This document shows positions 36,130 through 44,996 of a stretch of 64,000 nt of DNA, one piece after another; position 1 is the first letter of the stretch; each line of letters opens with the position of its first letter. Source of the DNA: JBCCOW01 sp038749105 (GTDB lineage Bacteria; Planctomycetota; Phycisphaerae; Phycisphaerales; Phycisphaeraceae); assembly GCA_038749105.1 (NCBI GenBank), contig JBCDIM010000002.1, positions 1-64,000 of the forward strand, read 5' to 3'. A program made the translations under genes and the position numbers. A model generated the notes under the pieces. The model was not told the origin of the DNA. It did not search any database and was given only the letters and a program-made list of their open reading frames with translations.

Positions 36130-36167
36130 TTGACAAACTTCATGTTATCGATAAACTGTTAACGATA
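36130..36167 (+). promoter_or_regulatory. Promoter and direct-repeat operator of the LacI-family gene
   Basis: A TTGACA -35 at 36130-36135 is followed after 16 bp by TAAACT. Overlapping it are two copies of TGTTAwCGATA (36143-36153 TGTTATCGATA and 36157-36167 TGTTAACGATA), 14 bp apart, the first inside the palindrome TTATCGATAA. The words resemble LacI/GalR-type half-sites (TGTTAACG), so autoregulation by the gene at 36217 is likely. Confidence 0.6.
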
Positions 36168-36216
36168 TAAAGTCTGTCTAACTGTCCCCCTTCTCCTGTC
36201 CTGCTCTTTCTCGCTT

Positions 36217-37230
36217 ATGGCCACCCTCCAAGATATCGCGGATGCCGTCGGTGTCACCCGTATGACTGCATCCCGTGTTCTGAACAGCGCTTATACGCCC
36301 AAGCGGTCGGATGGCGTTCGCCGGGCAGAAGAGATCCGACGCGTTGCTGAGCAGCTCGGTTACCGGCCAAACACCGCAGCCCAGTCCACCCGCACCGGCC
36401 GGTTCAATTGCGTCGCCATGCTCACCCCCCTCAGCAGCGGCGGTTTCCTCCCCCCGGCCCTGCTAATCGGCATCGACATCGCCATGCAGAAGGCCAACCT
36501 CCATCTGCTGATGTCTGATCTCCCGCCCGATCTCGAGCAGCGGGCAGAGGCGGCCCCCAAGTTCCTGCGCGAGCTGTTAGCCGACGGCCTGCTCGTCCAC
36601 TACGACCCCGAACGCATCCCCGACACGCTGGTCTCGCTCCTGGCTGAGCAGCAGGTCCCCACCATCTGGCTCAACGCCGACCGCGAGTTCGACACCGTGT
36701 CGCCCGACGACCGGCAGGGGGGGCGCCGTGCGACCAAGATGCTGCTCGAGGCAGGTGCGAAGCGTGTCTTGATGATCAATCACGACGGTGACCACATGAG
36801 ACAGCACGTTTCCGTGGCCCAGCGGCAGGAGGGCTATGCCGCTGCGGTACGTGACGCCGGGTTCGAGCCACGGGTGATCTGCTGCACGACCCCGATGAAC
36901 GACATGGAGAAGTTCGCCGAGCTCGTCGCACTGATGAAATCGCCCGACCGCCCCGACGCGGTCTACGGCTACGAGGTGGGCATGGGCAGCCTGGCGATGA
37001 ACGCGGCGCTCGCCGCCGGACTCCGCATCCCAGAGGACATCAAGTTCATCGTCACCAGCGACTCGTCCCTAACCAAGACCGGCCTGGCGTTGACGACCCT
37101 CCAGGTCCCCTTTGGCGAGGTCGGCGAGCGGGGCCTGGACATGCTCTGCCGCAAAGTCGCCCAACCGCATTTACCGATCCCGTCTGAGCGCTGCCCGTTC
37201 TTCCGTGTGGAACGCGGGGCCACTCTTTAA
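36217..37230 (+). CDS. LacI/GalR-family transcriptional regulator
   Basis: 337 residues. The N-terminal HTH matches the family: MATLQDIADAVGVTRMTASR, then VLNSAYTPKRSD and the hinge GYRPNTAAQS. The rest is the periplasmic-binding-protein-like effector domain, including VAMLTPLSSGGF and IKFIVTSDSSLTKTG. It is probably a sugar-responsive repressor of the downstream secreted-protein and glycosidase genes, whose first start is 65 bp away. The effector is unknown, perhaps a xylo-oligosaccharide by context. Confidence 0.95.
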   Translation: MATLQDIADAVGVTRMTASRVLNSAYTPKRSDGVRRAEEIRRVAEQLGYRPNTAAQSTRTGRFNCVAMLTPLSSGGFLPPALLIGIDIAMQKANLHLLMSDLPPDLEQRAEAAPKFLRELLADGLLVHYDPERIPDTLVSLLAEQQVPTIWLNADREFDTVSPDDRQGGRRATKMLLEAGAKRVLMINHDGDHMRQHVSVAQRQEGYAAAVRDAGFEPRVICCTTPMNDMEKFAELVALMKSPDRPDAVYGYEVGMGSLAMNAALAAGLRIPEDIKFIVTSDSSLTKTGLALTTLQVPFGEVGERGLDMLCRKVAQPHLPIPSERCPFFRVERGATL

Positions 37231-37295
37231 TCATTCTTGTCCCTTGGTTTCCTTTTCACAGGCAATTTTGCCACATTCTTTCTTGGAGGAATTAC

Positions 37296-38027
37296 ATGAA
37301 ATCACTATGCACCCCGATGGCCTGGGCATTCATTACCTCGACCGGCCTCGCCGCCCCCACGCTCGCCTCGGCCGAGGTCATCCTTACCGCTAACCAGGAT
37401 CTGTCCGGCCGAGCGTTCCTGAACCCCTTGCAGTCGGCTCCAGGGGACCAGGGCTTCTCGTTCCTGCAGGCCGCGCTCAACACCTACTCGCCAGGTGAGT
37501 TCGTCACCGTGGGCGACACCGAGGGTACCGGCGCCGGCCGTTTTGGCATGGGCTATGTGATGAGCTTCACCATCACCCAGGAGTTCTTCGACATTATTAG
37601 TGCTGGCGGCACCAGCACTCTCACCATCGACTCGGCCTCGCCGATCAATGGCGGCGCGCCGAGCCCGGTCAACCTGTCGATTATCGCGCGCAACGCTACC
37701 CAGTCGTTCGGCAACACCAACGTAGGTGGCGCTTGGAACCCCAACGTCTTTTCTGAAGACGTGCTGGTCTCTAACAGTGTCCCGGCTGGCACCCCCAACC
37801 AGATCTACGACGTCTCGCTCTGGTTTAACCCCGCCAACCTTGTCGTCGGCGAAAACGCTTGGTTCGCTCTTTGGTCGGACAACACCAACTCCGACAACGC
37901 GACCTCCAATTTTACACAGTTCGGCCTCAATCCGGCGCTCACCGCCACCCCGATCCCTGAGCCGGCGTCGCTGACCCTGATCGGCCTTGGCGGGCTGCTG
38001 CTGGCACGCCGGCGTCGGCGCGTCTGA
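37296..38027 (+). CDS. PEP-CTERM secreted protein of the glycosidase locus
   Basis: 243 residues from ATG 37296, preceded by TTGGAGGAATT (good SD). Signal peptide cleavage is likely after ASA-EV (about residue 26). The beta-rich body includes RFGMGYVMSFTITQEFF and STLTIDSASPINGG. The end is IPEPASLTLIGLGGLLLARR plus a run of arginines, a textbook PEP-CTERM. It shares its block order and several motifs with the next gene product, so the two are tandem homologues. A carbohydrate or polysaccharide-binding role is possible but not shown. Confidence 0.92.
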   Translation: MKSLCTPMAWAFITSTGLAAPTLASAEVILTANQDLSGRAFLNPLQSAPGDQGFSFLQAALNTYSPGEFVTVGDTEGTGAGRFGMGYVMSFTITQEFFDIISAGGTSTLTIDSASPINGGAPSPVNLSIIARNATQSFGNTNVGGAWNPNVFSEDVLVSNSVPAGTPNQIYDVSLWFNPANLVVGENAWFALWSDNTNSDNATSNFTQFGLNPALTATPIPEPASLTLIGLGGLLLARRRRRV

Positions 38028-38104
38028 TCGACCTCCCGCCCGGCGCGGTGCGCCTGCCGTGCCGGGTCTTCTGGCCGACTCGCCTGCCGTCTCGAGTAAA
38101 CCCT

Positions 38105-38761
38105 ATGACTTCGACGCCTCACGCAACCTTCATCGCTGCCCTCGCGGTGCTTACTTCGGCCCCCGCTCTGGCCCTGCTCGGCGGCAGCGCCCACGCGGAG
38201 GTCACGCTCCGTCCGGTGTCCAACCCCGAGGTCGGCAAGTCCGGGCGGGCGTGGATGGTGCGGCCCCCCGCCTCGGGTGACGGCGGCATGCAGCAGCTCG
38301 ACGACGTCTCGCCCGCCATCGTGGGCGACGGCCAGGGCGATCAGGGCTGGGGGTACCTGATGGGCTTTGTCATCGACGAGAAGTTTGCCACCACCGCCGC
38401 GAGTAACACCTCGAGCGTGACGCTCACGGTCCACACCGCGGGCCTTGCGCTTGGGGCGCACGCCCCGATCCATCTGCAGCTGCTTGATGCGGCCCAGCCT
38501 GCACGCAAGTTCAACCAGTTCGCGGCCTACAACGTCGCCCGCCACCTCGCCAGGCACGAAGAGACCATCCCGCCCGATGCCCAGAATCAGGCGTTCACCT
38601 TCGACGTCACCAACATGCTCAAGGGAGCCGGCGTTGAGCCCGGCAAAGTGGCCTATTTCCTGCTGGCCTGTGATCCGCACACCAACCAGGACGGCCGTGG
38701 TGGACACCTCGAGTTCGTGGCTTCCGGGAGCCAGTCGCCCACGCTTCAAGCGACCGAATGA
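38105..38761 (+). CDS. Secreted homologue of the preceding protein, without PEP-CTERM
   Basis: 218 residues from ATG 38105. Signal peptide ends at about AHA-EV. The region GWGYLMGFVIDEKF...SSVTLTVHTAGLALGAHAPI lines up with GMGYVMSFTITQEFF...TSTLTIDSASPINGG in the gene before. It ends in SGSQSPTLQATE with no sorting signal, so it is probably free or bound to its PEP-CTERM partner. Function unknown. Confidence 0.85.
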   Translation: MTSTPHATFIAALAVLTSAPALALLGGSAHAEVTLRPVSNPEVGKSGRAWMVRPPASGDGGMQQLDDVSPAIVGDGQGDQGWGYLMGFVIDEKFATTAASNTSSVTLTVHTAGLALGAHAPIHLQLLDAAQPARKFNQFAAYNVARHLARHEETIPPDAQNQAFTFDVTNMLKGAGVEPGKVAYFLLACDPHTNQDGRGGHLEFVASGSQSPTLQATE

Positions 38762-38828
38762 TCCGTTGTTTAGCTCTGTTCTCTTCTTGCCTTGCCATGA
38801 ACTCACCGCACGCGCAAAGGAGCTGATC

Positions 38829-39596
38829 TTGAAAAAGCCACACCAGGCCTTCACGCTCATCGAACTGCTGGTGGTCATCAGCATCATCGCGCTATTGATC
38901 GCCATCCTGCTGCCCGCTCTGGGCTCAGCCCGCAGCGCCGCCCGGAGCCTGGCCTGTCTAAGCAATCAGCGGCAGATCGGCATCTTCATGGCGACCTATC
39001 AGGACGACTTCGACCGCAGTGTCATGGCGGCCCAGCCCACGGTCTCCGGGAACAACTTCTACGACCCGTGGAGCGCGATCATCTACCGCAACTTTCTGGA
39101 CCCCAAGGCACGCGGGCTCTACATCGGCCTGATCGGCGGCCTCGGCACACACCCCGTCTTGGAGGGCACGGTCCTTGAGTGCCCTTCCGCAGACCAGCGC
39201 GACACCTCCGGAGGCCTGGACCTCAACAACTGGCTCATGCGTGGCTACGCGTTGAACACCCAGCTCCCAACCAGCGGCGACACCGCGCTGACCGACACGG
39301 TGAGGAATATCTGGTTCGACTTCAATCAGCTGCGTGAGGACTACAAGAAGCCGGACGAGGTGATCTCGCCGAGCAACACCATGCTGGTCATGGACTGGGG
39401 CCGGACCCAGTGGGCCACGTCGGCATCGATCGGCGAGACCTGGATGTTCGAGGCTTCAGCCTCCCACAACAACGTGGTGAACGTTCTCTACAACGACGGA
39501 CACGCCGCAGCCGAGCCTGACGCGGACATCCCGTTCGCCCCCAGCTTCTTCCCCGGGCAAGAGCCGGTGGACACGTTCTGGATGGGGACCCAGTAA
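38829..39596 (+). CDS. Secreted protein with pseudopilin N-terminus and DGH motif
   Basis: 255 residues from a TTG at 38829, chosen because AAAGGAG lies 7-9 bp upstream and the product begins MKKPHQAFTLIELLVV, a short prepilin leader. The full prepilin helix and LLPALGSARSAARSLACLSN follow. The C-terminal NVLYNDGHA is the H-x9-DG-type signature. It is a sister family to the 22467-23372 gene. It lies between secreted-protein and glycosidase genes of the LacI-controlled locus. Confidence 0.9.
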   Translation: MKKPHQAFTLIELLVVISIIALLIAILLPALGSARSAARSLACLSNQRQIGIFMATYQDDFDRSVMAAQPTVSGNNFYDPWSAIIYRNFLDPKARGLYIGLIGGLGTHPVLEGTVLECPSADQRDTSGGLDLNNWLMRGYALNTQLPTSGDTALTDTVRNIWFDFNQLREDYKKPDEVISPSNTMLVMDWGRTQWATSASIGETWMFEASASHNNVVNVLYNDGHAAAEPDADIPFAPSFFPGQEPVDTFWMGTQ

Positions 39597-39669
39597 ACCC
39601 GCACCGGCGCGACACGATGCGGCGGGCTCACAGCTAACTTCAGCGCCCCTTCGTTCACCAGGATTTCCC

Positions 39670-41214
39670 GTGCACCACCCTAAGTACGTCCTAACCACGG
39701 CCCTAGCCTCGCTGCTGGCCCCTTCGGCGGGCTGGGCGGAGTATGTCGGTCGGGCCGACGATGCGGCATGGCGAGCCGAAGCCGACGCCCGGATCGAGCA
39801 GTACCGCAAGGGTGGCTTAACCCTTCAGCTCCAGGATGGTCTCGGCCGAGCGTTGTCGGGCGCGAGCGTCCGCCTCTCGATGCGTGAGCACGCCTTCAAG
39901 TTCGGGGCGACGCTCAACGAGCGCGTCTGGACCGACCCGGTCAGTGATGGGTTCACCCAGGCCGACGCCGACCAGCTCGACCGTATCCACTTCCAGCCGT
40001 TGCAGGGTTCGGCCTACGGGAACGCCCAAGGCAGGCGGATGTTCAACGCGGTGACGGTTGAGTTCGGTTACCGCGATGAGTCTTGGGGCTGGGGCGTTGA
40101 GGCGGGGCGTTGGTTCAATAACGGGGTAATCCCGCCCGCCGAGCTTGCGACCCGACGCGCCAACGCGGTGGGCATGGATGTGCTGGCCCACTACATCACG
40201 GAGATGGACACCCCGATCGATGTCACCGCCCCCGAAGACGGCGCATGGTGGAATCAGAACGGCGCGACCGACGCCCGAGACCTGGACGAAGACGGCGATA
40301 CGGACTGGCAGGACCTGGTGTACGACCGCATCGCCGGGGCCAACCCCAATCCCGGCGGGATTGGACGCATCGCAGACTGGCATGTGCTCAATCACTTCGG
40401 CCGATGGACCGGCAGTGATCTAGCGGTCTCCAATGAGCAAGGTGTCGAGATCATGAAGCTGGTGCGGCAGCTCGATCCCGGCGCGCGGCTGTGGGTCAAT
40501 GAGAACTGGATCCTGACGGGCGTCGATGACGACAACGACCCGCTCTACCGCACTAACATCCAATACCTCTTTGAAAATGACGCAGCGCCCGATGGCATCG
40601 GGTTCCAAGCCCACTTCGGCACCAACAACTTCGTGGTCGGCGATGTCTACCAGAACATCATCCCGGCGGGCGGTATCCCAGAAATCCTCGCCCGTCTGGA
40701 GCAGTGGCACGACGAGTTCGGGCTTGCGATGCAGGTCAGCGAGTTCGATATCCAGAAGACCCTCCCGCAAGACGTGCGCGACGACTTCGCAACCGACCTT
40801 TTGATCGCGGCGTTCAGTCATCCCGGCGTGACGCATTTCAACTACTGGGGTGTGAGCGACAGGGTCCACGACCGTGCGGTGCTATTCGACAGCGACTGGA
40901 AACTAACGCAGGCCGGGCTCGACTACCTTGAGCTGGTGCTCGGCGCGTGGTGGACTGAGGAAGCAGGGGTCACCGACGCCGAGGGCGTGTTCGACGCCAG
41001 CGCGTTTCTGGGGATCTACAGCCTCGAGGTCGAGCTCGACGGCCAGTCCTACAGCTTTGATCTGAACCACCTGGACGCATCGGGCCAGCGTCTGGTCATC
41101 ACGATCCCTGAGGCCGCAGCTGGGTCGTGCGTGTGCGTGGGGTTGCTGTTCTGCCGTCGGCATCGCCAGTCCACTTGCCCCCATCGCTCACCCGGCAGAT
41201 CCGGTGTGACCTGA
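39670..41214 (+). CDS. GH10-like (xylanase family) secreted protein with altered acid/base site
   Basis: 514 residues from a GTG at 39670. The signal peptide ends about residue 23. The N-terminal HAFKFGATLNE and later LWVNENW and MQVSEFD follow the GH10 endo-xylanase pattern. The nucleophile glutamate is E358 in VSEFD. Where GH10 has the acid/base glutamate in WDxxNE, this protein reads DWHVLNHF, giving His242. DLDEDGDTDWQDL (204-216) is an inserted calcium-loop-like segment. The tail ITIPEAAAGSCVCVGLLFC plus RRHRQ looks like an eroded PEP-CTERM with PEA for PEP. Substrate unproven. Confidence 0.82.
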   Translation: MHHPKYVLTTALASLLAPSAGWAEYVGRADDAAWRAEADARIEQYRKGGLTLQLQDGLGRALSGASVRLSMREHAFKFGATLNERVWTDPVSDGFTQADADQLDRIHFQPLQGSAYGNAQGRRMFNAVTVEFGYRDESWGWGVEAGRWFNNGVIPPAELATRRANAVGMDVLAHYITEMDTPIDVTAPEDGAWWNQNGATDARDLDEDGDTDWQDLVYDRIAGANPNPGGIGRIADWHVLNHFGRWTGSDLAVSNEQGVEIMKLVRQLDPGARLWVNENWILTGVDDDNDPLYRTNIQYLFENDAAPDGIGFQAHFGTNNFVVGDVYQNIIPAGGIPEILARLEQWHDEFGLAMQVSEFDIQKTLPQDVRDDFATDLLIAAFSHPGVTHFNYWGVSDRVHDRAVLFDSDWKLTQAGLDYLELVLGAWWTEEAGVTDAEGVFDASAFLGIYSLEVELDGQSYSFDLNHLDASGQRLVITIPEAAAGSCVCVGLLFCRRHRQSTCPHRSPGRSGVT

Positions 41215-41257
41215 ACCATTGCACCGGCCACACGCATAGGCCTAGAGGAGCTGCTCC

Positions 41258-43972
41258 ATGAAGCTTGTTGCATCCGTCATCGTTTTGCTCTGCTGCGCCT
41301 GGCTGGCTTCGACTCACGCTCATGCCGAGGTGCTTTTCGAGATCGATTTCGGGACTCAGGACCGTGTCGACTCGACGCGTTGGAACCCGAAAGCGCGTGG
41401 GACGCTGCCTCCGGAAGTGAAGGAGGACTCGGGCTGGGCTGAGATCAGGCCGGTCTACGAGCGTTACGAAGACCAGATGGGTGGACGGCGTGCGTGGACG
41501 GAGGTAAAGGTCGAGGGCTTCAAGCGTGGGCGGGCCCAGCTGCTGGTCGAGCTGCCGCCGCTGACCGCCGGCGCCTACTACAAGCTGAGCTATAGCCTTG
41601 CGAGCCCGACGGGTGATGCGCTGCGTCTGGCGATTATGGAGCGGGTCTCGCCTTGGAAGACGCACTGGGAGCAGACGCTGCCGCTGGAGCGGGGGCGGCA
41701 GGGCGCAACGCTGAGCTTCGAGCTGCCGGCGATCGAGAACCGGGTGGGCCTGATCATCGATATGGGTAAGAAGGGGGCGTTCGAGCTGGAGTCACTGAAG
41801 CTGGAGCGGCGGACACGCGCACAGATCGAGGCGGAGCTGCGTGCGAAGTATCCCGATGGCGGACCGGCCAATGTGCTGCCCGATGCGGACTTCGCGCTGG
41901 GTGTACCTTTCGGATGGGGTATCCGTCAGAAGACCCACGCGCCCAGACAAGTTCGCTTTGATCCCGTGCCTGCCGAGGGGATGCCGGGGTGGACAGCCCT
42001 GAAGGTGAAAGCCCCGGACTTCTCGTTGAGCTGGGGCGAAGACCGTCGGTTCGGTCTTTGGTCCCCGCCGTTCCGTTACGCGCTGCCGCAGGAGCAGCAT
42101 GTCGCCTCGCTCTACGTCAAGGGCACCGTGACAGAGGGCGCGTTCACCGTGCTCGAAGACGAACAACCCGCCGTGCGAAAAGACCTCGCCGGTACATACC
42201 CGCAGTGGACTCGGATCGAGATGGCTTATCAGCCGTCGCTCTTGTCTCAGACCAACATCTACGCCATCACCGCGAGCGGCGAGTTCCAAGTGACGCGTAT
42301 GTTTGTCGGGACAGCCGAGAACGCCAGCGCCGACAAGCCACGTCAGCCGCAGGTGCAGCTCGAAGTGAATGATCATCAAAGCGACATCGTGTTTGACCGC
42401 GAGCCCGCTGTGGCCGTCAAGTACCACGTTGCGGGTGACATCCCTGCGGAGGCGCGGCTGCGTTTGCAAGCCTTTGATCTTTACGGCGCGACCCGAGAAT
42501 TAGTGACCCTTCCCGCCGTTGCAGGCGTAGGTCGGCTGGACATCGATATGTCCGGCGTGGATCGGCCCTATGGGCAGCACCGCGTCGAAGCCGAGCTCAT
42601 CGACGCCGATGGTGAATCGCTCGGCGAGCTGGCCGAGGTGGTTTACAGCTACCTGAGGGAGCCGAGGTACTGGGGACGGCCGCGCCCGGAATCGCCGTTC
42701 GGCATCCACTCCGGCTACTTCCATGAACACCTGTACGCCGCCAAGGCGCTCGGCTTCAACTGGGTACGCCTGCACGGCCCGATGGGGGATCTCAACTACT
42801 GGTCCGAGATGGAGAAGACCCGGGGCGAGTACGTCTTCTTTGATGATCAGATGAACCACCTGATCGAGGATGGCTTCTCGGTGCTAGGGGTTCTGGCGCA
42901 GGCCCCGCCGTGGGCACGGATCACGCGCAAGCATGTGCCGCGCGGTTGGCACGACCTTTGGTGGCAGCCCGAGAACAACGATGACTTCGAGCGCTACGCC
43001 GAAGAGATCACGCGTCATTACAGGGGCCGAGTCAATCACTGGCAGGTCTGGAACGAGCCCTGGGGCCACTTCTTCTACCGGGAATGGCGGCCGGACTTCG
43101 TCGGGCTTAAGCGCTGGCATGTCGGGGACACGCTGGCCGAGGACTATCACAGGCTGAGTGAGGCTGGCTTCGGGGCGATCCGCCGGGGCAACCCCGAGGC
43201 ACAAGTCGTGGGTCTGCATGGCTCGCTGGGCCCGGGGAGCGCCGGCTGGGTGCCCAAGATGCTCGCGTTAGACAACACGAAGACTTACGACATCGCGTCG
43301 TTCCATGCGTACGTGATCAACCGGGACGAGAGCCTGCTCGACAGCCACCCATCGACCTCGTTTGACAGCTTCATGGACAACATCCTCGCTCCGCTACGGG
43401 CGTTGCCGTCCGAGAAACAGAAGCCGATATGGATGACCGAAGGCAAGGGTACGACCGGCTCACCGGAGACCGGGATGCTCCGGCACACGCTGCATCTTGC
43501 GAAACAGGACACACGCGACGCCCAGTTCAACGCCGCCCTCACGCTGAACTATCACATGCTGCTGCTATCTGAGGGCGTGGAGAAAGTGTTCACCTACTCG
43601 CTGACCAACTACCCGCAGTGGGAGAGCAGGTACCGGATCTACTGGCCGGCCCTTACCCAGCCGGGCGGCGACCTGAACCTCTCATCGTCCTCGTTTGCAT
43701 TCATGGCCTGGATGCTGGAAGACATGGCCTTTAAGAGCAAGGAGCCGATCGGGCGGCGTGCGATGCGCTACCGTTTCGAGGCCGCAGAGCACGCCCCGGC
43801 AGAGCGTCGGGGTGAAGTGGTGGTGGTGTACTCCGCAAGCGACTTTGACGGGAGCTGCCGTGTCGAGCTGCCTAAGGGGGCGGAGGCCTTCGACCTGTGG
43901 GGGAACCCGTTGGGGTCGTTAGACCTCCGAGCGGGTGAGGCCGCGTTCGTGGTTATTCCCAAAACACCGTAA
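41258..43972 (+). CDS. Secreted clan GH-A glycoside hydrolase (GH39-like)
   Basis: 904 residues with a signal peptide ending AHA-EV (about residue 23). The first about 450 residues are beta-sandwich modules (carbohydrate-binding-like). A TIM-barrel hydrolase follows, with ESPFGIHSGYFHEH, acid/base E600 in WQVWNEPWG and nucleophile E728 in IWMTEGKG, as in clan GH-A families such as GH39. A C-terminal beta domain ends at 904. It is the last gene of the LacI-regulated plus-strand run, after the GH10-like gene by 43 bp. Precise specificity cannot be read from the sequence. Confidence 0.85.
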   Translation: MKLVASVIVLLCCAWLASTHAHAEVLFEIDFGTQDRVDSTRWNPKARGTLPPEVKEDSGWAEIRPVYERYEDQMGGRRAWTEVKVEGFKRGRAQLLVELPPLTAGAYYKLSYSLASPTGDALRLAIMERVSPWKTHWEQTLPLERGRQGATLSFELPAIENRVGLIIDMGKKGAFELESLKLERRTRAQIEAELRAKYPDGGPANVLPDADFALGVPFGWGIRQKTHAPRQVRFDPVPAEGMPGWTALKVKAPDFSLSWGEDRRFGLWSPPFRYALPQEQHVASLYVKGTVTEGAFTVLEDEQPAVRKDLAGTYPQWTRIEMAYQPSLLSQTNIYAITASGEFQVTRMFVGTAENASADKPRQPQVQLEVNDHQSDIVFDREPAVAVKYHVAGDIPAEARLRLQAFDLYGATRELVTLPAVAGVGRLDIDMSGVDRPYGQHRVEAELIDADGESLGELAEVVYSYLREPRYWGRPRPESPFGIHSGYFHEHLYAAKALGFNWVRLHGPMGDLNYWSEMEKTRGEYVFFDDQMNHLIEDGFSVLGVLAQAPPWARITRKHVPRGWHDLWWQPENNDDFERYAEEITRHYRGRVNHWQVWNEPWGHFFYREWRPDFVGLKRWHVGDTLAEDYHRLSEAGFGAIRRGNPEAQVVGLHGSLGPGSAGWVPKMLALDNTKTYDIASFHAYVINRDESLLDSHPSTSFDSFMDNILAPLRALPSEKQKPIWMTEGKGTTGSPETGMLRHTLHLAKQDTRDAQFNAALTLNYHMLLLSEGVEKVFTYSLTNYPQWESRYRIYWPALTQPGGDLNLSSSSFAFMAWMLEDMAFKSKEPIGRRAMRYRFEAAEHAPAERRGEVVVVYSASDFDGSCRVELPKGAEAFDLWGNPLGSLDLRAGEAAFVVIPKTP

Positions 43973-44242
43973 CGCCTCGCTTCAGCCAGTTTAGATGTGT
44001 CGTGATTGTGCGAAGCGTTGAGCGCTTGCGTTGCCGTTCCCGTCTGGATCAGAAGACCGCGTCACGCAGATCGACCAGGCTGCCGCTGATTAAGGCACCT
44101 CACTCGAAGGACTGAATCACGCGGCCTCAGCCGTCAGGATCGCGCCAAGGCAGCCTTTGAGAATCCGCCCCGAAAATGTAGAACAGCGGGAAGATGGGCA
44201 CCTGCCCCGTGGCTTCCGTGTCTCCGTGGTAAATTCCTGGCG

Positions 44243-44929
44243 ATGCGACGGACTCGGATCAAGATCTGTGGCCTGACCGACCCGGCCTCAGTAGAGGCCG
44301 CGGTGTCGGCCGGGACCGACGCCATCGGGCTGATGTTTGTCGAGGCTTCGGCGCGTCATGTGAGTCCAGACAAGGCCGCGGGCTTGGTGGATCGCATCCC
44401 TGCGTTCATCGATCCCGTCGGTGTGTTTGTGGATGAGCCTGTGGAGTCGGTGCTCGGCGTGATTGAGACGGCGGGGATCACGACGGTGCAGCTGCACGGC
44501 CGCGAGGGGCCGGGGTACGTTCGGCAGCTCAAGGCGGCGCGGCGGGGGCTGAAGGTCGTCAAGGCGTTGAGCTTCGAGGCGGACGAGGTGGGCCCGACGC
44601 TGGAGGTCTGGCGGGGTGAGCACCAGCTGATTGATGCATTGATGTTTGATGCCCCGCCTGCCGGAGGGTTGACAGGGGGAACGGGGCACGCGCTGGATTG
44701 GGCGGCCTTGGCAGCGTTGCGAGATACGGGGCGGCTGGACGGGCTGGCCCCGATGATCCTGGCGGGGGGGCTCACGCCGGAGAATGTGGGCGACGCGGTG
44801 TTCAGGCTTCGGCCCTACGCGGTTGACGTGAGCAGCGGGGTGGAGTCGGAGCGGGGCGTGAAGGACGTGGCGAAGATCGCGGCGTTTTGTGGGGCGGTGC
44901 AGGTGGCGGACGCAAAGCTCAATCATTGA
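44243..44929 (+). CDS. trpF: Phosphoribosylanthranilate isomerase
   Basis: 228 residues, a TIM-barrel enzyme of tryptophan synthesis. KICGLTDPASVEAA at the start holds the catalytic cysteine. QLHGREGPGYV, LMFDAPPAGGLTGGTGHALDW and LAGGLTPENVG precede VDVSSGVESERGVKD. All TrpF signatures are present and length is normal. trpS follows after 67 bp, with a palindrome between them. Confidence 0.96.
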   Translation: MRRTRIKICGLTDPASVEAAVSAGTDAIGLMFVEASARHVSPDKAAGLVDRIPAFIDPVGVFVDEPVESVLGVIETAGITTVQLHGREGPGYVRQLKAARRGLKVVKALSFEADEVGPTLEVWRGEHQLIDALMFDAPPAGGLTGGTGHALDWAALAALRDTGRLDGLAPMILAGGLTPENVGDAVFRLRPYAVDVSSGVESERGVKDVAKIAAFCGAVQVADAKLNH

Positions 44930-44948
44930 AGTATTGGGCTCGCCGCGT

Positions 44949-44970
44949 GCCCCTGGGCAGAGCCCGGGGC
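44949..44970. repeat. Near-perfect palindrome GCCCCTGGGC-AGA-GCCCGGGGC
   Basis: One-base bulge, three-base AGA loop, in the trpF-trpS gap. It has the same plan as the palindromes of the Tad locus but is a distinct sequence. Confidence 0.6.
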
Positions 44971-44996
44971 TAAAGATCGATTACTCTCTCGGCCCT

